Shown piece by piece: positions 1-5,567 of a DNA stretch of 5,567 nucleotides. Made by a program: the position numbers and the translations under genes. The stretch is from contig JAAYGH010000295.1 of the NCBI GenBank assembly GCA_012727825.1, forward strand, positions 1-5,567, given 5' to 3'. Numbering within the stretch: position 1 is the stretch's first letter; the number at the start of each line of letters is the position of its first letter. The notes under the pieces were generated by a model, which saw only the letters and a list, made by a program, of their open reading frames with translations, made no database searches and had not been told where the DNA came from. The stretch is from Trueperella sp. Its GTDB lineage: Bacteria > Actinomycetota > Actinomycetes > Actinomycetales > Actinomycetaceae.

Positions 1-869
1 AGCGGGTAGACGGCGTCGGCAGAGTCGCGTTGGTCCAGTAAAAGGGTGAAGAAGTCGACCAAGTGTGGGTCATCAGAAAACACGACGTATAACTTCGTTC
101 GCGACGCCGGCACGAACAGTGGAATATCATCCGGGCGCTCTTGCGCGATCCGTTCAGCTACTTGCTGGATCATGTCCAGATCGGCAAACCACGAGAGCTC
201 GTAGTTCACCGGCTGTAAAAACGTCATGACCCGCGCGCCCGCAATGTCAGAAATTTCCAGCTCGACGGTCTGCTGGTTTTTATTCGTCATGAGGCGCAAT
301 GTCATGACGGCCTCGCTCATAAGCTCGCCTAGTTCCCGCGAGTCGTCCTCAAGTTGCGTGTAGTAAATAGGCTCGATCGTGTCCGGCAAGTCGTGCGCGA
401 TACCGACAGCTAGAAAATCCGTGAGTGGTAGGTAGACCATCGAATCTGAGTCCCGATGCGAGGGCAAGAAATAATCTGCCGCCCGCACGATCGGAACCAC
501 GGGTGCATCCTTCTTTGCCGCATCCCAATCGGAATCAACCGGCACGTAGGCATCGGTAGGGTCATCGTTTGCCTGTGCGGTGGCGTTAGAAACATCTGGA
601 CTGGTACCCGACGGATCCCCGGAACTTGCGGCTGAATCCGCTGCTTCTTCAACCCGCGATTCCTCGGCCTGGTCCGCGCCCACATCAATGAGACGATCCA
701 GCAGGGTGGCGCGCTCCTCCTCTGTGGCGTCAGACTTGATCATCGCACCTGGGCGGAAGCGGAATGCCCGGCCGTCGGGGAGCAGGATATCCAGCCAATC
801 CCCGTTCGCACTCACGAACGCGTTCTCCAGCTTCGGATGCTTCGCCGCTTGATCAAGTGCCCACTCCAT
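1..869 (-). CDS. DUF1444 (YtpQ)-like protein of unknown function, 3' end outside the window
   Basis: This is an uninterrupted minus-strand frame that leaves the window at position 1, so the C-terminus is missing. Counting from the first possible ATG (878), 292 complete codons are visible. Residues 1-65 form a compact segment (EWALDQAAKHP, then DWLDILLPDGRAFRFRPG). An acidic, Ser/Ala/Asp-rich linker of low complexity follows at about 70-125. The conserved-looking part starts with PVVPIVRAADYFLP (about 126-139) and includes IEPIYYTQL, a helix ELMSEAVMTLRLM, and the pair YELSWFADLDM and PLFVPASRTKLYVVFSDDP. The order of these blocks resembles the DUF1444/YtpQ family, whose function is unknown; this is pattern memory, not a search. 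There is no signal peptide or membrane segment, so it is probably cytosolic. Start choice: the ATG at 869 has GGAG (880-883) 10 nt upstream. The in-frame ATG at 878 has that GGAG only 1 nt away, but could add three residues. The gene is divergent from the efflux gene. Confidence 0.8.
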   Translation of the reverse strand, partial: MEWALDQAAKHPKLENAFVSANGDWLDILLPDGRAFRFRPGAMIKSDATEEERATLLDRLIDVGADQAEESRVEEAADSAASSGDPSGTSPDVSNATAQANDDPTDAYVPVDSDWDAAKKDAPVVPIVRAADYFLPSHRDSDSMVYLPLTDFLAVGIAHDLPDTIEPIYYTQLEDDSRELGELMSEAVMTLRLMTNKNQQTVELEISDIAGARVMTFLQPVNYELSWFADLDMIQQVAERIAQERPDDIPLFVPASRTKLYVVFSDDPHLVDFFTLLLDQRDSADAVYP

Positions 870-953
870 GAAAGTCATACTCCATTGTTTCAAAGGTGTG
901 TGACAGAAAGAAAGTTTGGGGCTTCACACCGTGGTTTGGCTGCGGGATTTGAT

Positions 954-990
954 GGGATCTGGGATCTGGGATCTGGGTTCGGGGGTTCGG
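954..990. repeat. G-rich tandem array: (GGGATCT)x3 then (GGGTTCGG)x2
   Basis: Three perfect copies of the heptamer GGGATCT (954-960, 961-967, 968-974) are followed directly by two perfect copies of the octamer GGGTTCGG (975-982, 983-990). A diverged heptamer GGGATTT lies just before at 944-950, and GGGTTGG just after at 993-999. Four GGG runs spaced by exactly 4 nt (954-977) satisfy the canonical G-quadruplex pattern on the plus strand; the minus strand carries the matching C-runs. The array begins about 85 bp upstream of the minus-strand gene's start, where promoter or upstream control elements would lie. The repeats are seen directly; any regulatory role is inference. Confidence 0.85.
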
Positions 991-1063
991 CAGGGTTGGC
1001 GAGTGGCGGCGCCGGCCGCGAGCACGCAAATTTCTGGTTTTTCGCGATGGACGTGTCGCATGT

Positions 1064-1138
1064 GTTCAAAAAATAGGTCCCCAGAGCTCGATCTAACGCA
1101 TACGACGACATCGCGCTCACAGGACCTAAAGTTTGAAC
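1064..1138. repeat. 75-bp interrupted palindrome (long imperfect hairpin)
   Basis: The left arm GTTCAAAAAATAGGTCC (1064-1080) and the right arm GGACCTAAAGTTTGAAC (1122-1138) are inverted repeats. They match in two 7-bp blocks split by a 3-nt mismatch. The symmetry continues inward about the same centre: GAGC (1084-1087) pairs with GCTC (1115-1118), and CGAT (1089-1092) with ATCG (1110-1113), leaving a central loop of about 17 nt. In total about 22 Watson-Crick pairs lie in register. No run of T follows either arm, so it is not an ordinary intrinsic terminator, and both flanking genes point away from it. It could be a structured small RNA, a non-autonomous mobile repeat or a large protein-binding site. 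The structure is seen; its role is unknown. Confidence 0.7.
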
Positions 1139-1278
1139 GCCGTTCCCGCATACTGGCAACACACGCGGCAAATTTCCGACCGCTGCGCCCAGTCCTAGAC
1201 CGAGGGTGGGCATGTGAGGTGAGACCCCGTGTTTTCATCGATACATGTCTTAATTTCGGCCTGGTTTTCCTTCTCAGC

Positions 1279-1341
1279 GTTCACACCGGCTAGCACGAGG
1301 TTCGCACTGGCCAGTAAAAGGTTCACACCGGACATCCCGAA
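1279..1341. repeat. Three 21-bp-phased repeats led by GTTCACACCGG
   Basis: Units begin at 1279, 1300 and 1321, exactly 21 bp apart. Their first 11 bases are GTTCACACCGG, GTTCGCACTGG and GTTCACACCGG. The first two units are 15/21 identical throughout; in the third, the second half has diverged. Palindromes sit in the units (GCTAGC at 1288-1293, CTGGCCAG at 1307-1314). Two helical turns per unit would place the copies on one face of the DNA. Read on the minus strand, the array gives a seven-residue periodic peptide (GVNLLLA, SANLVLA, GVN), but the surrounding frame is not convincing as a gene. Only three units and no uniform spacers argue against a CRISPR array. Confidence 0.65.
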
Positions 1342-1420
1342 TGCAATGTGAGCTAATCGGACGCGGTTGGTGCGGTATGAGGGGTGGAAACGGAGCGATG
1401 CCGACTCGAAGCCGCGGGTA

Positions 1421-1499
1421 AAGCTGCTCAGGAACGTCAACGCTTGCGCGCTTGTCTCAGGTCGGGCGAGATTCGGTTCTGGTGAAGTTGCTGAGGAAC
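1421..1499. repeat. Diverged direct repeat, 64-bp period
   Basis: AAGCTGCTCAGGAAC (1421-1435) recurs as AAGTTGCTGAGGAAC (1485-1499) with 13 of 15 identities; similarity fades over the next 17 bases. The 64-bp offset is not a multiple of three, so the copies do not lie in one reading frame and the repeat is at DNA level. Its significance is uncertain. Confidence 0.4.
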
Positions 1500-1556
1500 C
1501 GCGCCGCCAGAGCACTAGGCGCTCCCATGCGTTGCTTGAAGCGGAATCTGATCACA

Positions 1557-1581
1557 TTGGATGGGGTGCACGTCCCAATCC
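1557..1581 (+). promoter_or_regulatory. Operator-like dyad and possible -10 region upstream of the RND gene
   Basis: An imperfect palindrome spans 1559-1581: GGATGGGG, a 7-nt centre, then CCCAATCC, with 7 of 8 arm positions complementary. The segment 1557-1572 (TTGGATGGGGTGCACG) matches 13 of 16 bases of the element before the tetR-like gene (4794-4809). TTGGAT (1557-1562) falls where a -10 hexamer could lie, giving a leader of about 50 nt before the ribosome binding site. A matching -35 is poor: TTGAAG at 1536-1541 leaves only a 15-bp spacer. Size and symmetry fit a TetR-family operator. Binding by the downstream regulator is inference. Confidence 0.5.
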
Positions 1582-1609
1582 GCGTAAGCTGGGGCAAATA
1601 CCCAAATCT

Positions 1610-1614
1610 GAGGA
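1610..1614 (+). promoter_or_regulatory. Ribosome binding site of the RND gene
   Basis: GAGGA lies 4 nt before the ATG at 1619. It decides the start: the frame is open further upstream to an ATG at 1367, but those extra 84 codons encode a charged sequence unlike any RND N-terminus. The family's usual beginning, a short amphipathic stretch followed by TM1, starts precisely at 1619. Confidence 0.75.
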
Positions 1615-1618
1615 CACC

Positions 1619-4600
1619 ATGTTTAAACTTGCTCAGGGCTCCCTGAAAAATCGCGCCTTCGTTGCGCTTGTTTCCATCGTTATTTTCGTTCTGGGAGTTT
1701 TCTCCATGGGAACGCTCCGTCAGGAACTCATCCCACGCGTAGAGCTACCCGTGATCAACGTGATCACCGTCAGCCCGGGTGCGACCTCGGAACAGATGCG
1801 CGATCGCGTCTCGGTGCCACTCGAACAGCAGGTGATGACGATCGCGGAGGTCTCGAATACCACCACCCAGTCCTCGTCATCCGTCTCGTTCGTCACCGTC
1901 GAGCTGGAATACGGTACAGACGTGGCGCGCGCGACGAACCGCGTCGAATTGGCAATCGGCCGAGCGGATGCTAATTTCCCGGAGAACTCTGAGTCCGAGG
2001 TCATCTCGGGCGGGTCCTCAGATATCCCGCTCTCCTATATTGGAATCACCTCGGATGGCACCCCGCTTGAAACGTCCGAGCGCATCCGTGATTCGATTTT
2101 GCCCGAACTTGAACAGATCAGCGGTGTTGCATCGGTCCAACTGATCGGTGCCCCCGAGCAGAACATCAACATCACCCTCGATCAGGAACGCGTGGCCGAG
2201 CTCGGGGTTGGCGTGGAAGCGATTCAAGAGGCGCTCGAGGATAACGGCCTGTCTGTTCCTGTCGGCACACTTGTCGAAGAAGGCGCAGCCAAGGACGTGA
2301 CTGTGGGTGTGCCTCTTGACTCCATTGAGGCTCTCCGCGAGATCCCGGTCGTGGCAGACGAACCCGAGCCCGGCATGCCGGCCACCGTCTATCCGCTCTC
2401 GGAGATCGCCGAGGTTGAATTCACGGACGGGAACACCGACATGATCGGCCGGCTGGACGGTGAGGAAGCCATTGCGATCATCGTTTTCCCCACCGCAAAC
2501 GCAAACATCGTGGACACCTCCACCGAGGTTGAATCCACACTCGAGGAACTCGCACCGTCCGTGGGAGGCAACACCCAGTTCACGATGCTCTTCGATCAGG
2601 CGCCCTACATCACGGGGTCGATTGAATCACTCGCACAAGAGGGTGCACTCGGCCTGATATTCGCGGCCCTCGTGATCCTCGTCTTCCTCCTGTCGGTCCG
2701 TTCGACGATCGTCACCGCGATTTCGATTCCGCTCTCGCTCCTCGTGGGCTTCATCGGCATGAACGTTGGCGGTTACTCACTCAACATGCTCACGCTCGCC
2801 GCGCTCACGCTCTCTATTGGGCGCGTGGTTGATGATTCGATCGTGGTCGTTGAGAACATCAAGCGGCACTTGGATTACGGCAAGGATAAGCGCGACGCCG
2901 TGTTGGACGGCGTCCGAGAAGTTGCCTCGGCGATTACCGCCTCCACAATCGTCTCGTTCATCGTGTTCGTGCCGGTTGGCCTCGTGCCGGGCCTCGTGGG
3001 TGAGCTCTTCCGTCCCTTTGCCTTCACCGTGGTGATCGCGCTCGCGGCCTCGCTTATCGTGGCCTTGACGATCGTTCCGGTGCTTGCATACTGGTTCCTC
3101 AAGCCCTCAAAGGACGCGCTCATTGCTCAGCGCAAGGGTGAGGTTGCCGAGTATCGCGAGGTGGCTGAAGAGAAGGAATCGCGATACTGGCTGCGCCGCG
3201 GCTACGCGCCGATTCTCAACGGTTCTCAGAAACACCCGGTCATCACGTTTGTCGTGGCTGTCGCGATCCTGGCGGCGACCTTCGCGCTCTACCCGCTGTT
3301 GAAGATCAACCTTCTCGGCAGTGCCAACCAGGGCTCCGTGTTCGTCACCCAGGAGCTCGCACCGGGCACATCCACCGAAGGTAAGGTCGCGGTAGCCGAA
3401 GATGTTGAGGTTGTGCTCGCCGATGTCGAGGGCGTCAACTCGGTTGCCGTGATGATTGGCGGTACTCCGATGGGCGGCGAATCTATTTCGTACATCGTAG
3501 CGGTTGATGACGAGGCCGATATCGACATTCTGACTGAAAATCTCGTCACCGCGGGCGACGGGGTGGCAGGAGAAGGATCCATGTCATCCTCAGTGGACGG
3601 CCTTCTTGGTTCGGGGACAATCGACGTCAACATCACCGCTCCGGGTCCGGATGCACTTCAGGCGGCCACAGAATCTGTACGGACCGCCGTCGAGGGAGTG
3701 GCTGAAGTCGTGGGTGTTGAGGACAACCTCGCGGCCGAAGCCCCAGCGGTCCAAGTGACTGTCGACCGCGACGCCGCGGCCAGTGCCGGCCTTACTGAAA
3801 ATGACATCGTGGGCATGATTGCCGCCCAGATGGTGAATCCTGAGATCGGTCAAATCACGATCGAAAATATTGATACGTCGATCTTCATGTCGATCTCTGA
3901 TCCGGTTACAACGGTCGAAGAACTACGCTCAATACAGGTACTTGGCCAGCCAATTGAAACCTTCGCGGCGATCGACGAAGTCGGCTCAATTCCGACCATC
4001 GTCACCATCAACGGCCAGACCACGGCCACCGTCTCCGCAACGCCGGTGAACGCAGACAACCTCGGCGAAGCCTCTGCGGCGGTTGAAGCCGCAATGAACG
4101 AGGCTGACCTTCCGGATGGTGCGGTAGCTGAGATGGGAGGCTCCGCTGAACAACTCACGACCTCGTTCGAGCAGCTGCTCCTCGCACTCGCCGCGGCGGT
4201 CTTGCTGATCTACGTCGTACTCGTGTGGATCTTCAAGTCACTCATTCAGCCCGCCATCTTGCTGATCGCGATCCCGTTCGCGGCAATTGGCTCGTTCGGT
4301 GCGCTGTTGCTCACCGATACCCCGCTCGACCTCTCGGCGATGATCGGTCTGCTCATGCTGACGGGCATCGTCGTCACGAACGCTGTGGTCCTCATGGATC
4401 TCATGAACCAGTACCGCCAGCGTGGGCACAGCCTCGAGAAGGCCGTTTACGATGGCGCAATGCGCAGAGTCCGCCCGGTCGTCATGACCTCGCTGGCAAC
4501 CATCGCGGCGATGATTCCGATGGCACTCGGGTTCTCCTCCGCCACGGGCTTCATCTCGACGCCGCTCGCAATCACCGTCATCGGTGGTCTGATCACCTCA

Positions 4601-4771
4601 ACCCTCCTCACGCTCATTCTTCTGCCCGTTCTCTATCGCCTCGTTGAAGGCACGAAGGAACGCCGCATCGAGCGCAAGCGAGTGAAGATGGATGCCGAGC
4701 TGGATGCTGAACTCGAGTCCGCCACGGACGCCGGGACGGGTTCCGACATGGCTAAGAGCGACGGGAAGTAA
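1619..4771 (+). CDS. RND-superfamily efflux permease (HAE1/AcrB fold, SwrC/YerP-like)
   Basis: This is a 1050-residue proton-driven exporter of the inner membrane, the usual length for AcrB-type permeases. It shows the twofold RND layout. TM1 (about 13-31) is followed by an extracytoplasmic loop of about 310 residues, then TM2-TM6 (about 343-361, 364-383, 391-413, 435-456, 468-492). TM7 (about 540-558), a second loop of about 290 residues, and TM8-TM12 (about 853-872, 879-898, 908-929, 953-972, 984-1007) follow. TM4 carries the proton-relay pair D405-D406 in IGRVVDDSIVVVENI, matching AcrB D407/D408. At the position of AcrB K940 in TM10 it has T920 (GIVVTNAVVLMD), as I recall for Gram-positive relatives. 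The tail 1011-1050 is charged. No membrane-fusion gene lies beside it, as with Bacillus SwrC. The substrate cannot be read from sequence; drugs, detergents or lipopeptides are typical of the family. The tetR-like gene follows 85 bp downstream. Confidence 0.95.
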   Translation: MFKLAQGSLKNRAFVALVSIVIFVLGVFSMGTLRQELIPRVELPVINVITVSPGATSEQMRDRVSVPLEQQVMTIAEVSNTTTQSSSSVSFVTVELEYGTDVARATNRVELAIGRADANFPENSESEVISGGSSDIPLSYIGITSDGTPLETSERIRDSILPELEQISGVASVQLIGAPEQNINITLDQERVAELGVGVEAIQEALEDNGLSVPVGTLVEEGAAKDVTVGVPLDSIEALREIPVVADEPEPGMPATVYPLSEIAEVEFTDGNTDMIGRLDGEEAIAIIVFPTANANIVDTSTEVESTLEELAPSVGGNTQFTMLFDQAPYITGSIESLAQEGALGLIFAALVILVFLLSVRSTIVTAISIPLSLLVGFIGMNVGGYSLNMLTLAALTLSIGRVVDDSIVVVENIKRHLDYGKDKRDAVLDGVREVASAITASTIVSFIVFVPVGLVPGLVGELFRPFAFTVVIALAASLIVALTIVPVLAYWFLKPSKDALIAQRKGEVAEYREVAEEKESRYWLRRGYAPILNGSQKHPVITFVVAVAILAATFALYPLLKINLLGSANQGSVFVTQELAPGTSTEGKVAVAEDVEVVLADVEGVNSVAVMIGGTPMGGESISYIVAVDDEADIDILTENLVTAGDGVAGEGSMSSSVDGLLGSGTIDVNITAPGPDALQAATESVRTAVEGVAEVVGVEDNLAAEAPAVQVTVDRDAAASAGLTENDIVGMIAAQMVNPEIGQITIENIDTSIFMSISDPVTTVEELRSIQVLGQPIETFAAIDEVGSIPTIVTINGQTTATVSATPVNADNLGEASAAVEAAMNEADLPDGAVAEMGGSAEQLTTSFEQLLLALAAAVLLIYVVLVWIFKSLIQPAILLIAIPFAAIGSFGALLLTDTPLDLSAMIGLLMLTGIVVTNAVVLMDLMNQYRQRGHSLEKAVYDGAMRRVRPVVMTSLATIAAMIPMALGFSSATGFISTPLAITVIGGLITSTLLTLILLPVLYRLVEGTKERRIERKRVKMDAELDAELESATDAGTGSDMAKSDGK

Positions 4772-4791
4772 GCACGGCTCAAATTCGAACG

Positions 4792-4836
4792 GGTAGGATG
4801 GGGTTCGCGGCAAAGCCGCCGGCCCCATCCCCTACC
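4792..4836 (+). terminator. Strong hairpin between the RND and tetR-like genes, possible weak terminator
   Basis: The stem consists of GGATGGGG (4796-4803) with CCCCATCC (4823-4830), two U-G pairs and a C-C mismatch, then GCGGC (4807-4811) with GCCGC (4815-4819) around an AAA loop. Beyond a CC bulge, GGTA (4792-4795) pairs with TACC (4833-4836). It is very GC-rich and lies 20 nt after the RND stop codon. The tract that follows is only TTGT, so termination would be partial at best. The same bases also form a DNA dyad that may be an operator, listed separately. Confidence 0.45.
4794..4830 (+). promoter_or_regulatory. Operator-like dyad with possible -10 hexamer upstream of the tetR-like gene
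   Basis: TAGGATGGGGTTCGCG (4794-4809) matches 13 of 16 bases of the element before the RND gene (1557-1572). The half sites GGATGGGG (4796-4803) and CCCCATCC (4823-4830) are perfectly complementary, spanning 35 bp against 23 bp in the other copy. TAGGAT (4794-4799) fits the actinobacterial -10 pattern TANNNT, but the -35 region is not convincing. A TetR regulator bound here could block its own promoter. Autoregulation is common in the family; here it is inferred. Confidence 0.45.
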
Positions 4837-4842
4837 TTGTAA

Positions 4843-4846
4843 AGGA
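4843..4846 (+). promoter_or_regulatory. Ribosome binding site of the tetR-like gene
   Basis: AGGA, within AAAGGAA, lies 10 nt before the ATG at 4857 and just outside the preceding hairpin. It supports that start over the internal Met codon at residue 17. Confidence 0.55.
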
Positions 4847-4856
4847 ACCGACAGGT

Positions 4857-5480
4857 ATGAGTCCCAAAATTTCGGCGTCGACCGTGAGCGAACACCGCAC
4901 GATCATGTTCGAGAAGTTAGTGGATTCTGCTGAAGAGGTTCTACGTAATGACGGCCCGGCGGCGCTGACGGCTGGGGTGGTGGCGAAGTCAGCGGGTATT
5001 GCTCGCAACTCTATTTATCGGTACGTCGACTCGATCGATGATCTGCGCGTCCTTGTTCTGGAGCGCTACATTCCCGAGTGGGGCGATCGGCTGGCGCGCG
5101 CTGTTGAGGAACACGACGAGCCTTATGATCGCTTGCAAACCCTGATCGACCTGAGCCTCGACATCGGTTCGGAGGCGGGCCACCAGTGGCTCGTTGATGT
5201 GCTGACAGCCGGCGTCGGCCGGGGCAAGAAGCCCGTGGAGACGCCGTCGGGGCAAGATATTCAAAGCCGATCGGGAGCCGTGATCAACTTTCACCAGGAG
5301 CTCGCACGCCACATCACGGAGCTTTGGCAGCAGCTCACCCCCAAGAACGCCACGATCAATTCCCGTATGACCCGTTCGCTTCTCGACGCCGGGCTCACAC
5401 TCCTCGATCAGGGTCATGACCTTGCCCAGGTGAAAGCCACGTCAATGCGCGTGCTCGACGCCTTGCACGCCAGTGACTGA
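4857..5480 (+). CDS. TetR/AcrR-family transcriptional regulator
   Basis: This 207-residue protein, a typical length for the family, is a one-component DNA-binding repressor of the TetR type. Helix 1 (about 12-31, LVDSAEEVLRNDG) precedes the helix-turn-helix (about 37-57), in which VVAKSAGIARNSIYRYV holds the typical spacing and the Y-R-Y end of the recognition helix. This leads into SIDDLRVLVLERY, the usual helix 4. Residues from about 75 on form the all-helical ligand-binding and dimerisation domain, which is too variable to reveal the ligand. The gene follows the RND permease on the same strand with an 85-bp gap containing a dyad, and overlaps the next gene by 8 bp. By analogy with other efflux-linked TetR proteins, the inferred role is to repress the pump and itself until a pump substrate binds. 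Confidence 0.92.
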   Translation: MSPKISASTVSEHRTIMFEKLVDSAEEVLRNDGPAALTAGVVAKSAGIARNSIYRYVDSIDDLRVLVLERYIPEWGDRLARAVEEHDEPYDRLQTLIDLSLDIGSEAGHQWLVDVLTAGVGRGKKPVETPSGQDIQSRSGAVINFHQELARHITELWQQLTPKNATINSRMTRSLLDAGLTLLDQGHDLAQVKATSMRVLDALHASD

Positions 5481-5567
5481 CCGGCTCATCCTCAACCCGC
5501 CGGACTTGCCCGTCGCGGCGGGTTTGGCAGAGATCGAGGCTCGGACCGGCAACGTGGTGGTCACCGC
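5473..5567 (+). CDS. hrpB: Start of a probable ATP-dependent helicase HrpB-like gene, 3' end outside the window
   Basis: Thirty-one codons and two bases are visible, starting at GTG 5473, which overlaps the tetR-like stop codon (GTGACTGA). The segment DLPVAAGLAEIEA followed by NVVVTA resembles the N-terminus of HrpB DExH-box helicases (E. coli begins with a similar LPVAA-L-EL segment, then a hydrophobic strand before the Walker A loop). The window ends just where Walker A would be expected, so the ATP-binding motif cannot be checked. There is no clear Shine-Dalgarno; translational coupling to the upstream gene is plausible. Another P-loop ATPase is possible. The start codon is uncertain. Confidence 0.55.
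   Translation, partial: MTDRLILNPPDLPVAAGLAEIEARTGNVVVT

Larger units (their letters stand above)
879..1618. other. Long divergent intergenic region without a credible gene
   Basis: About 740 bp separate the two divergent genes. Short open frames exist on both strands, but they overlap one another, have no ribosome binding site I can defend, and encode Arg/Pro/Ser-rich sequences typical of GC-rich noncoding DNA. No tRNA, rRNA or recognisable housekeeping RNA was seen. The region does hold several repeat structures, listed separately (954-990, 1064-1138, 1279-1341, 1421-1499), and an operator-like dyad (1557-1581). Outside these, 1139-1278 and 1342-1420 show nothing I can name. I could not identify a confident -35/-10 pair for the minus-strand gene. 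Confidence 0.7.

Noticed and set aside
410..852. Open frames on both strands inside the DUF1444-like gene
   Set aside because: They are shadows of the long minus-strand frame, which has the better codon pattern and recognisable protein blocks.
895..930. Inverted repeat GGTGTG...CACACC upstream of the minus-strand gene
   Set aside because: Only 6 bp per arm with a 24-nt separation, which is too weak to call an operator or hairpin without comparative support.
1064..1138. tRNA or intrinsic terminator at the palindrome (GTTCAAA resembles a T-loop)
   Set aside because: No acceptor or anticodon arms can be drawn in tRNA geometry, there is no T-run after either arm, and neither neighbouring gene ends here.
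890..1293. Overlapping short open frames of 79-125 residues on both strands in the intergenic region
   Set aside because: They overlap each other in several frames, have biased Arg/Pro/Ser composition, no convincing ribosome binding sites, and run straight through the tandem repeats and the palindrome.
1279..1341. CRISPR array
   Set aside because: The conserved core is 11 bp in a 21-bp period, with only three units and no spacers of CRISPR length; no cas gene is nearby.
1195..1515. Minus-strand 106-residue frame containing the GVNLLLA/SANLVLA periodicity
   Set aside because: The periodicity is explained by the 21-bp DNA repeat; the rest of the frame looks noncoding and no start signal is evident.
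1367..1618. N-terminal extension of the RND frame by 84 residues from the ATG at 1367
   Set aside because: The extension is charged and low in hydrophobicity, has no family resemblance, overlaps the operator-like dyad, and lacks a ribosome binding site; the RND N-terminus and GAGGA site match the ATG at 1619.
4225..4647. 140-residue plus-strand frame inside the RND gene
   Set aside because: It is a His/Arg/Pro-rich shadow of the conserved TM8-TM12 coding region.

Overview
The window looks like chromosomal DNA of a moderately high-GC actinomycete, possibly in the Actinomycetaceae range. This rests on GC-rich third codon positions, actinobacterial-looking protein sequences, and a TetR-regulated lone RND pump of the Gram-positive kind. 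The genus cannot be fixed from the sequence.

Layout. A minus-strand gene (1-869, or 878) runs off the left edge. It resembles the DUF1444/YtpQ family and is of unknown function. A long divergent intergenic region of about 740 bp (879-1618) follows. I see no credible gene in it, but it is unusually structured: a G-rich heptamer/octamer tandem array, a 75-bp interrupted palindrome, three 21-bp-phased repeats and a diverged direct repeat. Then come three plus-strand genes: a 1050-residue RND-superfamily efflux permease (1619-4771), a 207-residue TetR-family regulator (4857-5480), and the first 31 codons of a gene overlapping the regulator by 8 bp whose N-terminus looks like the HrpB ATP-dependent helicase.

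How the genes may work together. The RND permease has no membrane-fusion or outer-membrane partner gene beside it, as in the Bacillus SwrC/YerP type. The TetR gene behind it is the obvious candidate regulator. In support, a 13-of-16 identical element (TTGGATGGGGTGCACG at 1557-1572 and TAGGATGGGGTTCGCG at 4794-4809) lies just upstream of both genes. Each copy forms the left half of a dyad with a GGAT(G)GGG...CCC(A)ATCC-type right half and overlaps a possible -10 hexamer. This suggests one protein, plausibly this TetR, controls both promoters. The helicase-like gene is probably a translationally coupled passenger rather than part of the efflux function.

The most noteworthy signals are the shared operator-like dyad and the long hairpin-forming element at 1064-1138. 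No clearly new multi-gene system is visible.
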